Shown here one piece after another: positions 1 to 12,008 of a stretch of 64,000 bases of DNA. The position numbers were made by a program, and so were the translations under genes. A model generated the notes under the pieces. That model was not told the origin of the DNA. It was given only the letters and a program-made list of their open reading frames with translations, and did no database searches. Position 1 is the stretch's first letter. Each line of letters begins with the position of its first letter. Source of the stretch: Epiperipatus broadwayi (taxonomy: Eukaryota > Onychophora > Udeonychophora > Euonychophora > Peripatidae); NCBI GenBank assembly GCA_028023455.1, contig JAQFVV010000037.1:1300001-1364000 (forward strand). Direction: 5' to 3'.

Positions 1-655
1 ACAAGTTTACAATTTTGTGCGTATGTGTGTCAGATATTTTATATGTAGCAAAGATGTCAGGCTGATGTAAGTAATGAATTATCTGTACACATTTTTTATT
101 ATTATTACAGTAAGGAATTTCAATTGAAATTGGCAATTGTTTTCAAGATTTCTTATCCTGTCAACAAATTCAAAAGAAAAGGCATTATAAAATAACAATT
201 TTTTAGTAATGTTGAATGAAATACTTTGTTTACTCGAGTAAACTGCCAAAATTAATCATTTATTTTAGTGGAACATCACACCTTGGTTATGTAGCTCCAC
301 ATTGTCAAAAATATATAGTCTTGTAGTATTGGTCAGATATAAACTTGATTATATATTCCTATTAACATTTCTTTGTGCTTTTTTTAAATAATGTTTATAA
401 ATTTCAGCGAGCTTCAATATTGCATACATACATTTATTAAAAACCCAATTATCCTAACCATAATTAATTTTTTTCATTATATTGTACTTTTGATATAATA
501 TGTACTTTTTATCCTGTATGCATTGTGGAGTAGTAGATGTTAATTCTTGTATAATAGTAATCCTAAGAGGAATCAAAACATCTTCTGGAGTAAGAGAATA
601 TTAGAATAATATTCTCTTATTCTTCTTTTTCACTTTCTTTGCATATCTTCATATA
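1..655. other. AT-rich non-coding DNA
   Basis: No gene, RNA or classifiable repeat is visible. The stretch is dominated by A/T runs, and the window edge may cut a larger repeat. Confidence 0.6.
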
Positions 656-738
656 ATCATATATATTGCTTATAACACTTCTTTCATATACACTATAATG
701 CAACAAATTTTCTTAAAAACTTCTTTATTTTCCTTACA

Positions 739-766
739 GTTTCGACTATCCAGCAGTTTTCATCAG
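739..766 (-). ncRNA. Hammerhead ribozyme-like module, mirror copy
   Basis: On the minus strand CTGATGA (760-766) leads to a helix II hairpin and GAAAC (739-743). It is the inverted partner of the module at 797-834, with a few substitutions in helix II. Helices I and III are as weak as in the partner. Confidence 0.4.
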
Positions 767-796
767 AACTCTTATCTTCTTCTCTGTTTAAGATAG

Positions 797-834
797 AGTT
801 CTGATGAAGACTGTTGGACAGTCGAAACTGTAAG
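797..834 (+). ncRNA. Hammerhead ribozyme-like module (partial)
   Basis: The canonical core CTGATGA (801-807) is followed by a 6-bp helix II (GACTGT 809-814 with ACAGTC 818-823) and GAAAC (824-828). Helix III would be only AC/GT with a one-base loop, and helix I can form about 2 bp. The core is intact but the outer helices are weak, so self-cleavage is doubtful for a monomer. A minus-strand copy of the module lies at 739-766 in the other arm. Confidence 0.45.
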
Positions 835-911
835 GAAAATAAAGAAGTTTTTAAGAAAATTTGTTGCATTAAAGTGTATATGAAAGAAGTGTTATAAGCA
901 ATATATATAAT

Positions 912-1619
912 ATTAGAATAAATGATGAAATAGCCACAGAATATTATTTTAGGTATCTGATACTCTGATCTTTATCTTCTTCAAAATAAAACACTTGATT
1001 GCACATAAAATATAATCACAAAATTCATTACTGATTATATATATATATATAGAAAACATATTACAATAAAAAAAATTCATTTATACGCATATGAATGTGA
1101 CAGTATATATTGTTCTGTATTACAAATATTCATGAGTATATACATACAGGTAATTATCTATTTACATCTATATATATTGATATATACTTGCACAGTGAAA
1201 TTCCTGATATTTTAAAAATCTATGGAATGCTACGAGCTTATAGAATAATGCAGATCATGAGAAAAAGCATGAAGCAATGGTAAATAATAACATGTATCTA
1301 CACAATGAAATCTTTAATATAATTTTAAAAGATTTTTTTAAATTACTTTTATTTTGCATAATATACAGTTTTGCACTATATACAATAATAAAAGCATTTG
1401 ATATAGAAATATAAAGATTTTTTTTTATAAGTCCTATAATTTAACTTTTTTTTAAGTGTTTTTTTATTTCTGAATATAACACTAATGTAAAGTATGATCC
1501 CATTAGTCAAAGACAATCTGTACTTATAGTATATATGTATACATGTATGCATATATTTATAATATATTGTAATGTTTGTGTTATTTTTTTATTATAATAT
1601 CATTTTTTTATCTTTATCG
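912..1619. other. AT-rich non-coding DNA
   Basis: Only short (TA)n and A/T tracts are visible, for example near 1038-1051. No gene or recognisable element. Confidence 0.6.
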
Positions 1620-1960
1620 ATTGACTAGAAGCTGAATGTCTCCCATTTTTTATTCTGCAGCTTTTTTTCTCCACATCACTCTAGCAAACTTTCTATCCAT
1701 CCATTTCACCTATAATATTTTTCCAGGTCACATTCTTTTACAATGTAGTTTAGATCTTCATCTCACCATTTATTGTTAACTCTTATAATGGCATGTCCAG
1801 TTGTCATTAATTCTTTGTTTAATGTTATAAACTCTTGATTCTTTTTTGAGATCTTAAAAGAACCGAATAGGGCAGATGCCTAATATCCACTCTATATTTT
1901 CTTGTCATTGCAGCTGTTATTATTATATGATTATTCATATAGTTTGGGCTGCTCAATAAC
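1620..1960 (-). mobile_element. Decayed RTE-like LINE 3' fragment
   Basis: Read on the minus strand, broken frames give peptides like the C-terminal end of RTE proteins: a GH-I-RVNNKW stretch (about 1755-1800), then KWMDRKFARVMWRKK (about 1665-1715). These match in order the GHIARRDDNRW and RWMDEIRKCAGVLWRRE motifs of the intact RTE copy further right. There are many stops and frame changes. It is a relic of a related but distinct RTE family in antisense orientation. Confidence 0.45.
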
Positions 1961-1975
1961 ACACATTATCTTTTG

Positions 1976-3384
1976 TCTCTGAGTTTAAGATCAAGAAACA
2001 TCATAGTTCTTTTTTCTAAGTTGCTTGGCAGTGCTTAACTGAAATATCAGCATATTTTTCTTGAAGACAGAATGAATGAATGTGTGAATTAACTTTTTTT
2101 TAATGGATATTCACGATCATGACAAACAAAATTAAATCAGGCCCTTATTCCCAGAAATCTGTAAAGTCACCAGCCAGGGCAGTTGAAGGCAGAGGGTGCT
2201 AAGAATATCCTGTTTGTGGACCCAAACTACCATTTGATGACCTTTTATTTAGGTACTTACAGCTTCAGATTACTTTCAAGTGAAGGAAGATTGGAAGAAG
2301 AACTGTCTAATATTAAATGAGACATTATTGGACTTTGTGCAGTTAAAAGAAATGGTGAAGAGATCATTGATATACAAAAGTGGATATGTATTATATTACA
2401 AAGGCATAAACATTGGACATACAAGTGGAGTAGGAGTCATTATAAATAGAAAATGGAAGAACAGCATAATGAAGATTAATGGTGTTATCAGACAGAGTGG
2501 CAAGATTAGTTATTCAATTTAATAATAGATTCCTAATGCAGATAATTTAAGTTTATGCTCAAAAAAAGTACTCATTGTGATGAAGAAGTAGCGGATTTTT
2601 ATATGCATGTACAAAAGACTTTTGATCAGACCAAACATTTGAAAATTGTCATGGGAGATCCTAATACTAGAATTGGTAAACAATTAAAAGATGATGTGGG
2701 TAAATTTGGTTATGGTGATAGAAATGAGAGAGAACATAGATTTGGGGTGCTTGCATTAAAAAGAAAAACTATTTTATGAATCATTTCTTCGAAGAAAATG
2801 CTAAATAGAATAGACATGGAGGCATCCAATTAAAAATGTAGTACATATGGATTATATTTTTACTATCATAAAATATGTATTTCAAGATTATAATATCCTT
2901 AATAAATTAACACAGGAAGTGATCATCGATTAGTGAGATGTAAGATATGTGTTAAAGAAAAACTAGAGAGACAAAAATTATTAAGATATTCCAATGAATT
3001 TAAATTAGAATTTGCAAAATATTTTCAAATATTAATAGATTTTGAATGTAATTCAGATTTGAACAGAATCAATAGGAAGATAACTAATATATTTTTAAAA
3101 ACTGCAACAAAGATAACTGATAAAAAAAAGCAGCAATTGATCGGTAAATTTTCTATTGAGATAAGACAATTTATAAAGAAAAGAATGCATTAGAATGCTA
3201 TGAAAAAGAGTTAATAATGATATAAGAAAATATAATTGTGAATTAGTAAGGAAAGCTATAGAAGAAAATAAGTCCCAATATCTTGGCATTAATAGGAAAC
3301 ATTTCTGCAATAAGAATAAAATGTAGAATAATTATATCAAATTAAATAGCAATAAAGAACAAGAAAAAGTATCCCTACAACTAA
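1976..3384 (+). mobile_element. Older RTE LINE, 5' half (split by younger copy)
   Basis: The 5' UTR (from about 1976, TCTGAGTTTAAGATCAAG) and the endonuclease-region coding sequence match the younger copy that follows, but with scattered substitutions, stops and indels. Readable pieces are 2280-2522, 2555-2779 and 2933-3193. Homology stops at 3384, at the point equivalent to about 4960 of the younger copy, and resumes at 6494. The two halves are therefore one old RTE interrupted by a new one. It is a dead element. Confidence 0.85.
3377..3384. repeat. Target-site duplication, left (ACAACTAA)
   Basis: The octamer ACAACTAA directly precedes the 5' end of the full-length RTE. It recurs at 6486-6493, right after the TGATGATG tail. 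It fixes the borders of the insertion. Confidence 0.85.
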
Positions 3385-6300
3385 CACGCATTAGCCAGCG
3401 TGGTGAGTTTATTGCCTTTTTACCTCTGAGTTTAAGATCAAGAAACATCATGGTCTTTCTTCTCAGTGCCTGATAAGGCAGAATGAATGTTTGTGTAAAT
3501 GATAAATATTTTTCCAATATATATATATATACAATTATGACAGACAAAAATAAAGCGTGGCCCTTATTCCCAGGAGGCTGTAAAGTCACCAACCAAGGCA
3601 GCGGTTGGTGGCGGAGGGTGCTAAGAATCCCCTGATTGTGGACCCAGGCTGCCATTTGATGACTTTTTATTTAGGTACTTACAACTGCAGATCACTTTCA
3701 AGTGAAGGAAGATTGCAAGAATTAGAAGAAGAACTGTCTTATATTAAATGGGACATTATTGGACTTTGTGAAGTTAGAAGAAAAGAAGAAGAAACAATTG
3801 ATTTAAAAAGTGGACATATACTCTATTATAAAGGCACACATATTGGAAATACAAGTGGAGTAGGATTCATTATAAATAAAAAGTGGAAGAACAATATTGT
3901 GGAGATTGATGGTGTATCGGACAGAGTGGCAAGATTAGTTATACAACTTAATAGCAGATACCAAATGCAGATAATTCAGGTTTATGCCCCAACAAGTTCT
4001 CATAGTGATGAAGTAGTAGAAGATTTCTATATGGATGTACAAAAGGCTTTTGATCAGAGTAAACAACATTTTAAAATTGTTATGGGAGACTTTAATGCTA
4101 GAATTGATAGACAAATGAAAGATGAAATTGCTGTAGGTAATTTCGGTTATGGTAATAGAAATGAGAGAGGACATAGACTTGTGGAGTTTGCAGAAAAAGA
4201 AAAACTTTATATTATGAATTCATTTTTTGAGAAAAATGTTAAAAGGAAATGGACATGGAAGCATCCAAATGAAGGTACAGCAGAATTGGATTATATTTTG
4301 ACTAACAGAAAATACATATTTCAAGATTGTAATGTTCTTAATAAATTTAACACAGGAAGTGATCATCAATTAATAAGGTGTAAGTTACGTGTTAATGTAA
4401 AACTAGAAAGACAAAAATTATTAAGAAAAACAATATTTACAGTTGATATTCCTAATCTTCAGAAACATTCTAATGAATTTAAATTAGAACTTACAAATAG
4501 GTTTCAAGTGTTAGGAGATTTTGAACATGATACAGATTTGAATGAAATTAATATGAAAATAACTGATACACTTTTAAAAACTGCAACAAACATAGCTGGT
4601 AGAAAAAAGCTGCAATTGACTAATAAAATTTCTACTGAGACTAGAGAACTTATGAAGAAAAGAAGGAATATGAAGATATACAAAAATGATGTATTTAAAA
4701 GAATTGAATATCTCTAATTTTGTAAAATGGTACGGAAAAGAGTTGAAAATGATATAAGAAAGTATAACTGTGAAATAGCAAGGAAAGCTGTAGAAGAAAA
4801 TAAAAGTCTCAAAAATGTTAAACAACATTTTGGTATTGGTAGGAAATTTATATCTGCAATAAGAAAAAAAGATGGAATTATTACTAAAAAGAGAGATGAC
4901 ATCATGAAATTGGTAGAAGATTTTTATCAAGAATTATATAGTAATAAAGAACAAGTACCTCCTATATCTATTACATCTTCCGAATTGCCCAGAATTTTAA
5001 ATGAAGAAGTGAGACGTGCAATTAAGTGTATGAAGAAAGGAAAGGCTCCAGGAAATGATGGAATTTTAATTGATATATTAAAAGAAGCAGGTGAAGAAAT
5101 AGAAACAATTTTAGCAAAGTTATATACCAAATGTCTAAATGATAAAGATGTACCGGAAGATTGGAAGACTGCAGTAATAATATTGATATTTGAAAAAGGT
5201 GATAAAGAAGATATTAGAAATTACAGACCTATCAGCCTTTTATCAGTTTTATATAAAATTTTTACCAAGATAATTACAACTCGTCTACAGAGAACTTTGG
5301 ATTTCCACCAACCAAGAGAACAAGCTGGATTTAAAAGTGGTTTTAGTACAATAGATCATATCCAGGTATTGAGAGAAGTCATAGAAAGGACAAACGAATA
5401 TGAGTTGTCATTATGTTTTGGATTTGTAGATTATGAAAAGGCATTCGATTCTATACACATTTCTTCAGTGATTAAAGCATTGGATCATCAAAGTATAGAT
5501 CCAGGATATTGTCATATTTTAAAGAATATTTATAAAAATGCAACGGCAACAATTAGATTACATAATGATACTGGAAAAATCAACATTGAGAAAGGTGTAA
5601 GACAAGGTGACTCCATATATCCAAAACTCTTTACAGCAGTGCTGCAAGAAGTATTTTGTGGATTAAAATGGGAAACTAAAGGAGTGAAAGTAAATGGAGA
5701 GTATTTAAGTCATTTAGATTTTGCAGATGATGTAGTTGTTTTTGCAAATAATGCTTCAGAGCTGCAGGAAATGTTGCAGGAGTTAGCAGATGAAAGTAGG
5801 ACTAAAGATAAATGTTAAAAAGACTAAAGTAATGTTTAATCGATTTGCTCAAAATATGAAAATAAAGATTGATTATGAAGAATTAGAAGAAGTTAACAGT
5901 TACAAATACCTTGGTCAGATTATTAATACAGATGGAAACATAATGGAGGAAATTAATCATAGAATTAAACTTGGTTGGAGTGCTTTTGGTAGAAATAACT
6001 TGATACTAAAAGGAAATATGCCTATGTGTTTGAAAAGGATGGTTTTTAACAAATGTGTTTTACCAGTTCTTACTTATGGATCTGAGACTTGGACACTTAA
6101 TAGAAGAGCAATACAGAGACTTCAGACCACTCAAAGGAGTATGGAGAGATGTATGTTGGGAGTAACAAGAAGAGATCGAAAACGCAATGTATGGGTAAGA
6201 CAACAAACAGGTGTTACTGACCTTATTGAAAAAAATTAAAAGATTGAAATGGAGTTGGGCTGGACATATTGCTAGAAGAGATGATAATAGATGGACAATT

Positions 6301-6485
6301 GAAATTTTAAACTGGATTCCAAGAGATTGTAAAAGACCCAGAAAGAGACCACATGTGAGATGGATGGATGAAATAAGAAAATGTGCAGGGGTGTTGTGGA
6401 GAAGAGAAGCTAAAGATCGGAGAAGATGGATTAAATTTGGAGAGACCTTCATTCTGCAGTGGATTGATAATGGTTGATGATGATG
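3385..6485 (+). mobile_element. Near-intact full-length RTE-clade LINE (3.1 kb)
   Basis: The element runs from a 5' UTR (CACGCATTAGCCAG) through endonuclease and reverse transcriptase to a short TGATGATG tail. It is bounded by an 8-bp target duplication. The compact endonuclease-RT layout, lack of poly(A), and the C-terminal GHIAR...DNRW...RPRKRP...RWMDEI signature are typical of the RTE clade, which includes BovB. It landed inside an older copy of its own family (1976-3384 and 6494-7890). Its reading frame has one in-frame stop and two frameshifts, so it is recent but no longer autonomous. Confidence 0.9.
3605..6479 (+). pseudogene. RTE endonuclease-reverse transcriptase, broken frame
   Basis: The product would nick DNA and copy its own mRNA by target-primed reverse transcription. 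From the ATG at 3605, an AP-type endonuclease domain is readable: TYNCRSLSSEGRL near the start, a VYAPTS motif, MGDFNAR, and DYILTNRK followed by GSDHQLI. A single TAA at 4715-4717 separates it from the reverse transcriptase part in the same frame (4727-5818): NYRPISLL, GFVDYEKAFDSI, VRQGD and the catalytic FADD. A frameshift near 5790-5818 leads to YGSETWTLNRRAI, and another near 6211-6239 to the GHIARR...RWMDEI tail. An 8-bp deletion in the RT domain causes the first frameshift. The 5' UTR is about 220 bp. Confidence 0.88.
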
Positions 6486-6493
6486 ACAACTAA
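6486..6493. repeat. Target-site duplication, right (ACAACTAA)
   Basis: Second copy of the octamer at 3377-3384, following the RTE tail. Confidence 0.85.
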
Positions 6494-7890
6494 TTTATCT
6501 TCTGAATTGCCCAGAATTTTTAATGAAGAAATGAGACATGGCCTTAATTCTATGAAAAAAGGAAAAACTCCGGGTAATGATGGAATTATCATCAATATCT
6601 TAAAAGAAGCAGGTGAAGAAATAAAAAAATTGTTGACAAAGGTATATATCAAATGTCCAAATGATAAAGATTTACCAGATGATTGGAAAAATGCAGTATT
6701 AATATTTTTAAAAGGTGATAAAAGAAGACATTAGAAATTACAAACCTATCAGTCTTTTATCAATTCTATATAAAATGTTTGCCAAAATAATTACAACTCA
6801 ACTACAGTGAACTTTGGATTTTAACCAACCCAAAGAACACGTTTGATTTTAAAATGTTTTTAGTACATTAGATGATATTTAAGTATTAAAGCAAGCTATA
6901 GAAAGATCTAATGAATGTGAGTTGCCTTTCTGCTTTGGATTTGTAAATAATGAAAAGGCATTTGATTCTATAAGGATTTTTTCAATGATTAAAGCATTGG
7001 ATCATCAAGATATATAACTGGGTTATTGCTGTATTCTGGAGAATATTTATAAAAATGCAACAGTAATGAAGTAGATTATATAATGATACTAGAAAGATTA
7101 ACATTTAGAAGGATGAATAATCCAGTGGTTATATCTCCAAAACTTTTTATAATAATTATTTTGTGGACTAAAATGAGAAGCTAAGGGAATAAAAGTAAAT
7201 GGTGTCATCTACATTTTGCAGATGATCTAACTGTTTTTTGCAAATAATACTTCATTGTTTAATGGAAATGTTGCAAGAGTTATCAAATGAAAGTGAGAAA
7301 GTAGGTCTACAGGTAAAAGGATTAAAGTAATGTTCAATGAATTTTCTCAAAAGAAAAAATTAAAGATTGTTAGTGATGAGTTAGAAGTTAGCAATTACAA
7401 ATACCTTGGTCTAATTATTACTACAGATAGAAACATCATGGATGAAATTAATCATGGAATTAAACTTTTGGTAGAAATAACTCAATATTAAAAGGAAATA
7501 TACCTATATAACCAGTTCTTTCTTATGGAACAGATTTGGACATTTAACAGAAGGGCAATGCTTCAGACCATTCAATGAAATATGGAGTGATGTGTGTTAG
7601 AGATAACAAGAAAAGATCCAAAACATAATACATGGATGAAAGAATAAACCAAAGTTACTGACATCATTGAGCTGGATATATTGCTAGAAGAGAAAATAAC
7701 AATGGACTATTGAAATCTTGACTGGATTCCAAGAGATTGGAAGAGCTCTGGAAAGAGACCACGTGATATGGATCGAAAAAGAAGGAAATGTACTGGAGTG
7801 GTGTAGAGAAGGGAGAGTAAAAAAAGATTGGAGAAACTGAATTGAACTTGGAGAGACTATCCTGCAGTGGATGAATGATGGTTAAAAATG
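6494..7890 (+). mobile_element. Older RTE LINE, 3' half
   Basis: This continues the interrupted element of 1976-3384. It starts at TCTTCTGAATTGCCCAGAAT, equivalent to about 4975 of the younger copy, and covers the RT domain and the C-terminal tail to CCTGCAGTGGATGAATGATG (about 7863-7882). There are multiple stops and indels. It keeps an 8-bp segment (GAGAAAGT, around 7294) that is missing from the younger copy, so it preserves the ancestral frame at that point. Confidence 0.85.
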
Positions 7891-8209
7891 ATGGTGATTG
7901 AATAAACATTTCTTTTTCATGAACATAAACATATTTCCTCTTAATACACAATTATTTCTACCTGCAATACTAATTTGACAAAGTTATTTACATTTGTTAA
8001 CTTCTTATTCGTAATCTTTTTTAAATAGCTATTGAACAATGCTTTAGAATTATTTTTTTATTTATTACACTGGAGCATTATTTTCAAAAACAACATGCTA
8101 TTTGTAAAATTCTAAATGTCTTAATAATCTTCATTTATTTTTTACTTCTTTTGTTTTCTAGTCTAAACACAAATTACTTCCTGTAAAACTTGTTAAAAAT
8201 TTTGGAATC
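7891..8209. other. AT-rich non-coding DNA
   Basis: No gene or recognisable element in this gap between RTE fragments. Confidence 0.5.
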
Positions 8210-8800
8210 AGTCACCTTGTCACACATCCTTACTAATGATAATCTTCTTAGAGATACCATATAATCTAATCACTTCTGTAGCATTTTGTAAATGTTCTTC
8301 AGAATTTGTCAATAACATGATTCTTTATCATGATATTCCGAAGCTGCAATAGCATTAGAAAAGCTTATAGAATCAAATGCCTTTCATAATTACAAATTGA
8401 TGCAAAAATGACAGTACATAATCACTGCTCCATGTTCTTAGCTTCTTTTAATACTTAAATTTGAGCTCCTCTGCTAGAATCACTTTTAAATCCAATGTTT
8501 GTTTGTTTTATTGATTTGAATCTAATGTCCTGAAATGATGACTTAAGAATTTTAGTAAATATATATAAACTGATAGGGACTTACTGTATATGTAATTTTT
8601 AATATCTTATTTTTTAAATATCAATACATTTGGTATATCTATCGTTTAGATATTTCATATATATCTTTGCCATCAACTTTTTTGATTGTTTGGCTATTTT
8701 TTTTTAATATATGTAATGATTCCATCATTTTCTGGAAAACTTGTAACTCAATGTTCACTCATTTCCGATCTAGTTGAAACTTTGCTTATCAATTATTCCC
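8210..8800 (-). mobile_element. Antisense RTE reverse-transcriptase relic
   Basis: On the minus strand, 8350-8410 encodes a decayed form of the NYEKAFDSI motif of the RTE reverse transcriptase. The stretch 8565-8605 matches the DI-NYR-ISL motif, and further upstream lies a sequence like the SELPRIL region. The order agrees with RTE RT, but the frame is destroyed. It is an old, inverted fragment of the same clade. Confidence 0.6.
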
Positions 8801-11363
8801 TATAACAGTACATTGTTTATACAATTTGCAAACAATTTTAACAAAAAAAAAAAATAATTTTATATGGGATTAAATGTTTTTTTGCAATACTACCATCTAG
8901 TACTATTAAATTCTATTTAAATTTAATTTTTGGAACTATATAAAACTAAAATGTCAAAATAAAAAATATGCAAAAATTTTTTTAAAGAAACCCTTTACTT
9001 AGACAAATGCATTAAAAAGTTAAAAAAAAAAATGTATTAAAAAATTAAAAATAAGTTTTCTTCAGCTTTCATATTATTCTTGACATTATGTAACCAAAAT
9101 AAAAATATATGGTATTCATGTTTACATTTTTTTTTTTTAATACTTTTTATTTATAAATTTAAATTGACTATATTTTTATTATGGGCTACATTGTTTTTGT
9201 GTATTTTGTTACTATATATTTATGTCTAGCAAATTTGGTCTTTATAATGTCTGCTGCTTCTAGAAATTGTTGCATCTCTGCCTTGTTTATCAGAAAAAAA
9301 ATAACCAGAAAATAAACCATAGCATGATTTTTCAGGATGCTTATAATAAAAGCCCTAGTTGAGATCATAGACAGTCGATGAACATATTAATTATAAAGTA
9401 ATGAATGTATAAATAAACAATATTACTGACATTAATGCTTTAAATAAATGAAAACATAAATTATATGTTTGTTTTTTTGTATTTTTCTGTCAACAATTTT
9501 TGACAGACAATTCTACCTGTATATAGAAACAATTTATCACAAATCAGTATATCGGAGAATTTATAATTTCATTCATATATATTTTTAGTTACTTTATTTT
9601 ATTTTATACTTAGATGTAGAATATTTGATTTAGTTTTAGAGTTACATTATGATAGCTTTTAAATATTCAAGATAAAAGAAAAATTAGTTTTCCTCCTAAA
9701 AGATTTTATTAAAATAATGGAAATGATTTTAATAATCAAAGATTAGCTTAAGTTAAATCATCAATCTTAACCCTAAAGAAAAGTTTTTAAACAATACCCA
9801 AGAAGGGCTATTACAACTAAGTTGAACAGTGTTTACAAGGTGCATATATGAATCATCATAAGTCAATATGCTGTATGTTATAATGGACATTTGTTTTTGT
9901 TATCAATATGCCGTATGTTATAATGGACATATATTTTTGTTATCATTCCTATCTCGCAAGTCTTCAATTAATTCTTGATTTAATGGTAAATTTAAACAGA
10001 ATATTCTGATCTCCAGATAAAATGAGTGTAAAATGAAAGCTATTCCAGCCAGTACAGGAAAGGAATTGTGGGAGTTCCCAGGATAAGGATCTTAAAGCTT
10101 TCTGTAAAGAAAAGTACTTGAATAAATGTAGATTTTTGTACATGAAAAAATAGATATCCCCTGAAAATAAGCCCTATGATATCTTTTGAAGTAAAAATTA
10201 ATATACGACCTGGTATTAATTTCAGATAAACATGATATTACAAAGTGTCATTTTATATCTTTAAAATTTATATTCTCTTTTATATCTGTTTTTCCCATTT
10301 CAGAGTTTTATTTCTTTAATGTCCTCAACTCTGTTCAAATACCATCTTTTTAAAAGGTTCACTTTAAATTATTCTTGTATATTTTTTTTGACTACTTTGC
10401 TTTGCTTATAAGAAAACTTAGTGGATTTTTGTATCTGCTATATGGTTGTTTTTAGTTTACTATTTGCTATCTTCTGTACTAATTCACAATGTCATTGTGT
10501 TTGATTATATATGTAAATATGAATACTCAATTGTCACTAGGGTCATAAACTGGATTAGTGATGTTAAAAGCTAAGAAAATCATTTGATGATTTAATTAGT
10601 TTATTTTCATACTGAATCTTCTTCATCTTGAAATCTGAACTGTCAACTATATAATGGCATATTTTAATTCTGTAACTCTCATGTGATCACAACTAAAGTT
10701 TTTATTCCATATTGTAGATGACAAAGACTTTTCATTCATATCTAAACTCTTAGTTTAAAATATTGGAATATGTTTGAAAATTAAGCATATCAATTGTTAA
10801 TAATAACATTCATAATAGCTTCCGTCTTATTTCTTGCCAATTGCTGATAATTTGTGTTGAATCTGTTAAGCATATTCCAATGTTAATACTTTTTTTTTTT
10901 TTTTGGTTCTGTAAAATAAAGTCCAATTCTATTATGTTTTCTTGTGCATGCTTCCATAGATTTTTTTTTTTTTTTAAAAAAAGTTTTTCTTTCTTCACAA
11001 ATTTTGCAAGTTCTTTGACATCTCATTTTTATGTTCATATCCAAATTTATCTGCTCTTATTTAGTTATATGGGTTTTTATATTTTTATTTTTCATTCTAG
11101 TTTTAATATGTTTGGCTTTGTTCAAAATTTTTTTAAATATACATATATGTAGATAATTAATATAGTGTAGTTTAGATTGGAATGTTTGTATTTATATATA
11201 TAATATATTCTATATATGCTTAACAAAGCATCGTATATTTATATACATATATTCTATATATGTCATCGACATGACTTACTTTCAATATGTTGGATAATAT
11301 AAAAGAAATAAAGTAAATATTGATGCTGGATGCACTAAAGCTTAATAATGTTCCTCATTGCTA
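8801..11363. other. AT-rich non-coding DNA
   Basis: Long A and T runs, (TA)n patches, and a short tandem duplication at 9864-9943. The open frames here are low-complexity Phe/Lys/Ile-rich translations of T and A tracts and do not look like genes. Confidence 0.6.
9864..9943. repeat. 40-bp tandem duplication
   Basis: Two adjacent 40-bp units (CAATATGC/CCGTATGTTATAATGG...) differ at a few positions. No function is apparent. Confidence 0.85.
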
Positions 11364-11375
11364 AAAATTAATTTG

Positions 11376-11484
11376 GAGTCAAGCGTTGTTAACCGAGAGG
11401 TCATTGAACCGCCTTGCAAGCAAGTAGTTGGTTGCAGACGGTTGTGGGTTCGCGTCCCGGCCGATGATGCTATGACATATGAAA
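11376..11484 (+). mobile_element. tRNA-derived SINE (family 1)
   Basis: The element is about 109 bp and is flanked by perfect 12-bp target duplications AAAATTAATTTG (11364-11375 and 11485-11496). It holds an A-box-like segment (TTAACCGAGAGG, about 11389-11400) and a B-box-like segment (GGGTTCGCGTCCC, about 11446-11458), the internal pol III promoter of tRNAs. The head resembles a tRNA with a long variable arm. It ends in GATGCTATGACATATG plus a short A run. Minus-strand relatives lie at 22445, 24650 and 28651. Confidence 0.88.
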
Positions 11485-11794
11485 AAAATTAATTTGCAAT
11501 TTGGGTATTGCACTGCCATCTGGAAATTATTAGTTACACTTACAATAAATGGCTTTAGAATCAAAAGAATATCAGAGAGAGGAAAGTGCTATTTTCAGCT
11601 CATAACACAAAATAGAAATAATATTAATAGATTAATAGTATTTACTGATTAGATGCTTTTAGCAAGTCGAAGTGAGTTATTTTAAAGGTGAAATGAATAA
11701 TATATTTTTGTAAAATATTTAAATAAAAACATTAATTGGGAAAAAAAAAAAAATAATTAAAAGGTTCATTTTTCTAAATTTTGGAAAGAATTAT

Positions 11795-11935
11795 TTTTGG
11801 AGTGTATCTCAGGATGACTTCTTATCTTCAAACTTTTTATAGCAGTTTTGCAAGAAGTATTTTGGGGATTAAAAATGGGAAGGTAAAGAAATAAAAGTAA
11901 AGGGAAAGAATTTTTTTGCAAATAATGGTTTAGAG
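11795..11935 (+). mobile_element. RTE LINE fragment, left part (split by hAT)
   Basis: A 5'-truncated copy of the window's RTE family begins in the RT domain at the point equivalent to VRQGD and continues through ...LFIAVLQEVFWGLK... It is interrupted at 11935 by a hAT transposon and resumes at 15343. The frame is broken. Confidence 0.75.
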
Positions 11936-12008
11936 CAGGGATACTCAAACTTTCCTTTCCACATATATTTGTGTGCTACATCAAGCGAGCCACAGCAACC
12001 AATTGGTG

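Larger units (their letters stand above)
656..911. repeat. Fold-back repeat with two hammerhead-like modules
   Basis: Two arms of about 112 bp (661-772 and 796-906) are near-perfect reverse complements around a short centre of about 23 bp. Each arm reads outward through a hammerhead-like core and then a conserved tail with the motif AAAATAAAGAAG. The outermost bases are (AT)n, so a target duplication cannot be read. It looks like two copies of one small element inserted head to head, or one element copied back on itself. No coding capacity is seen. Confidence 0.8.

Noticed and set aside
11391-11458. Functional tRNA gene
   Set aside because: A and B boxes are present, but stems are imperfect, the unit has SINE target duplications, and it recurs with the same tail elsewhere.
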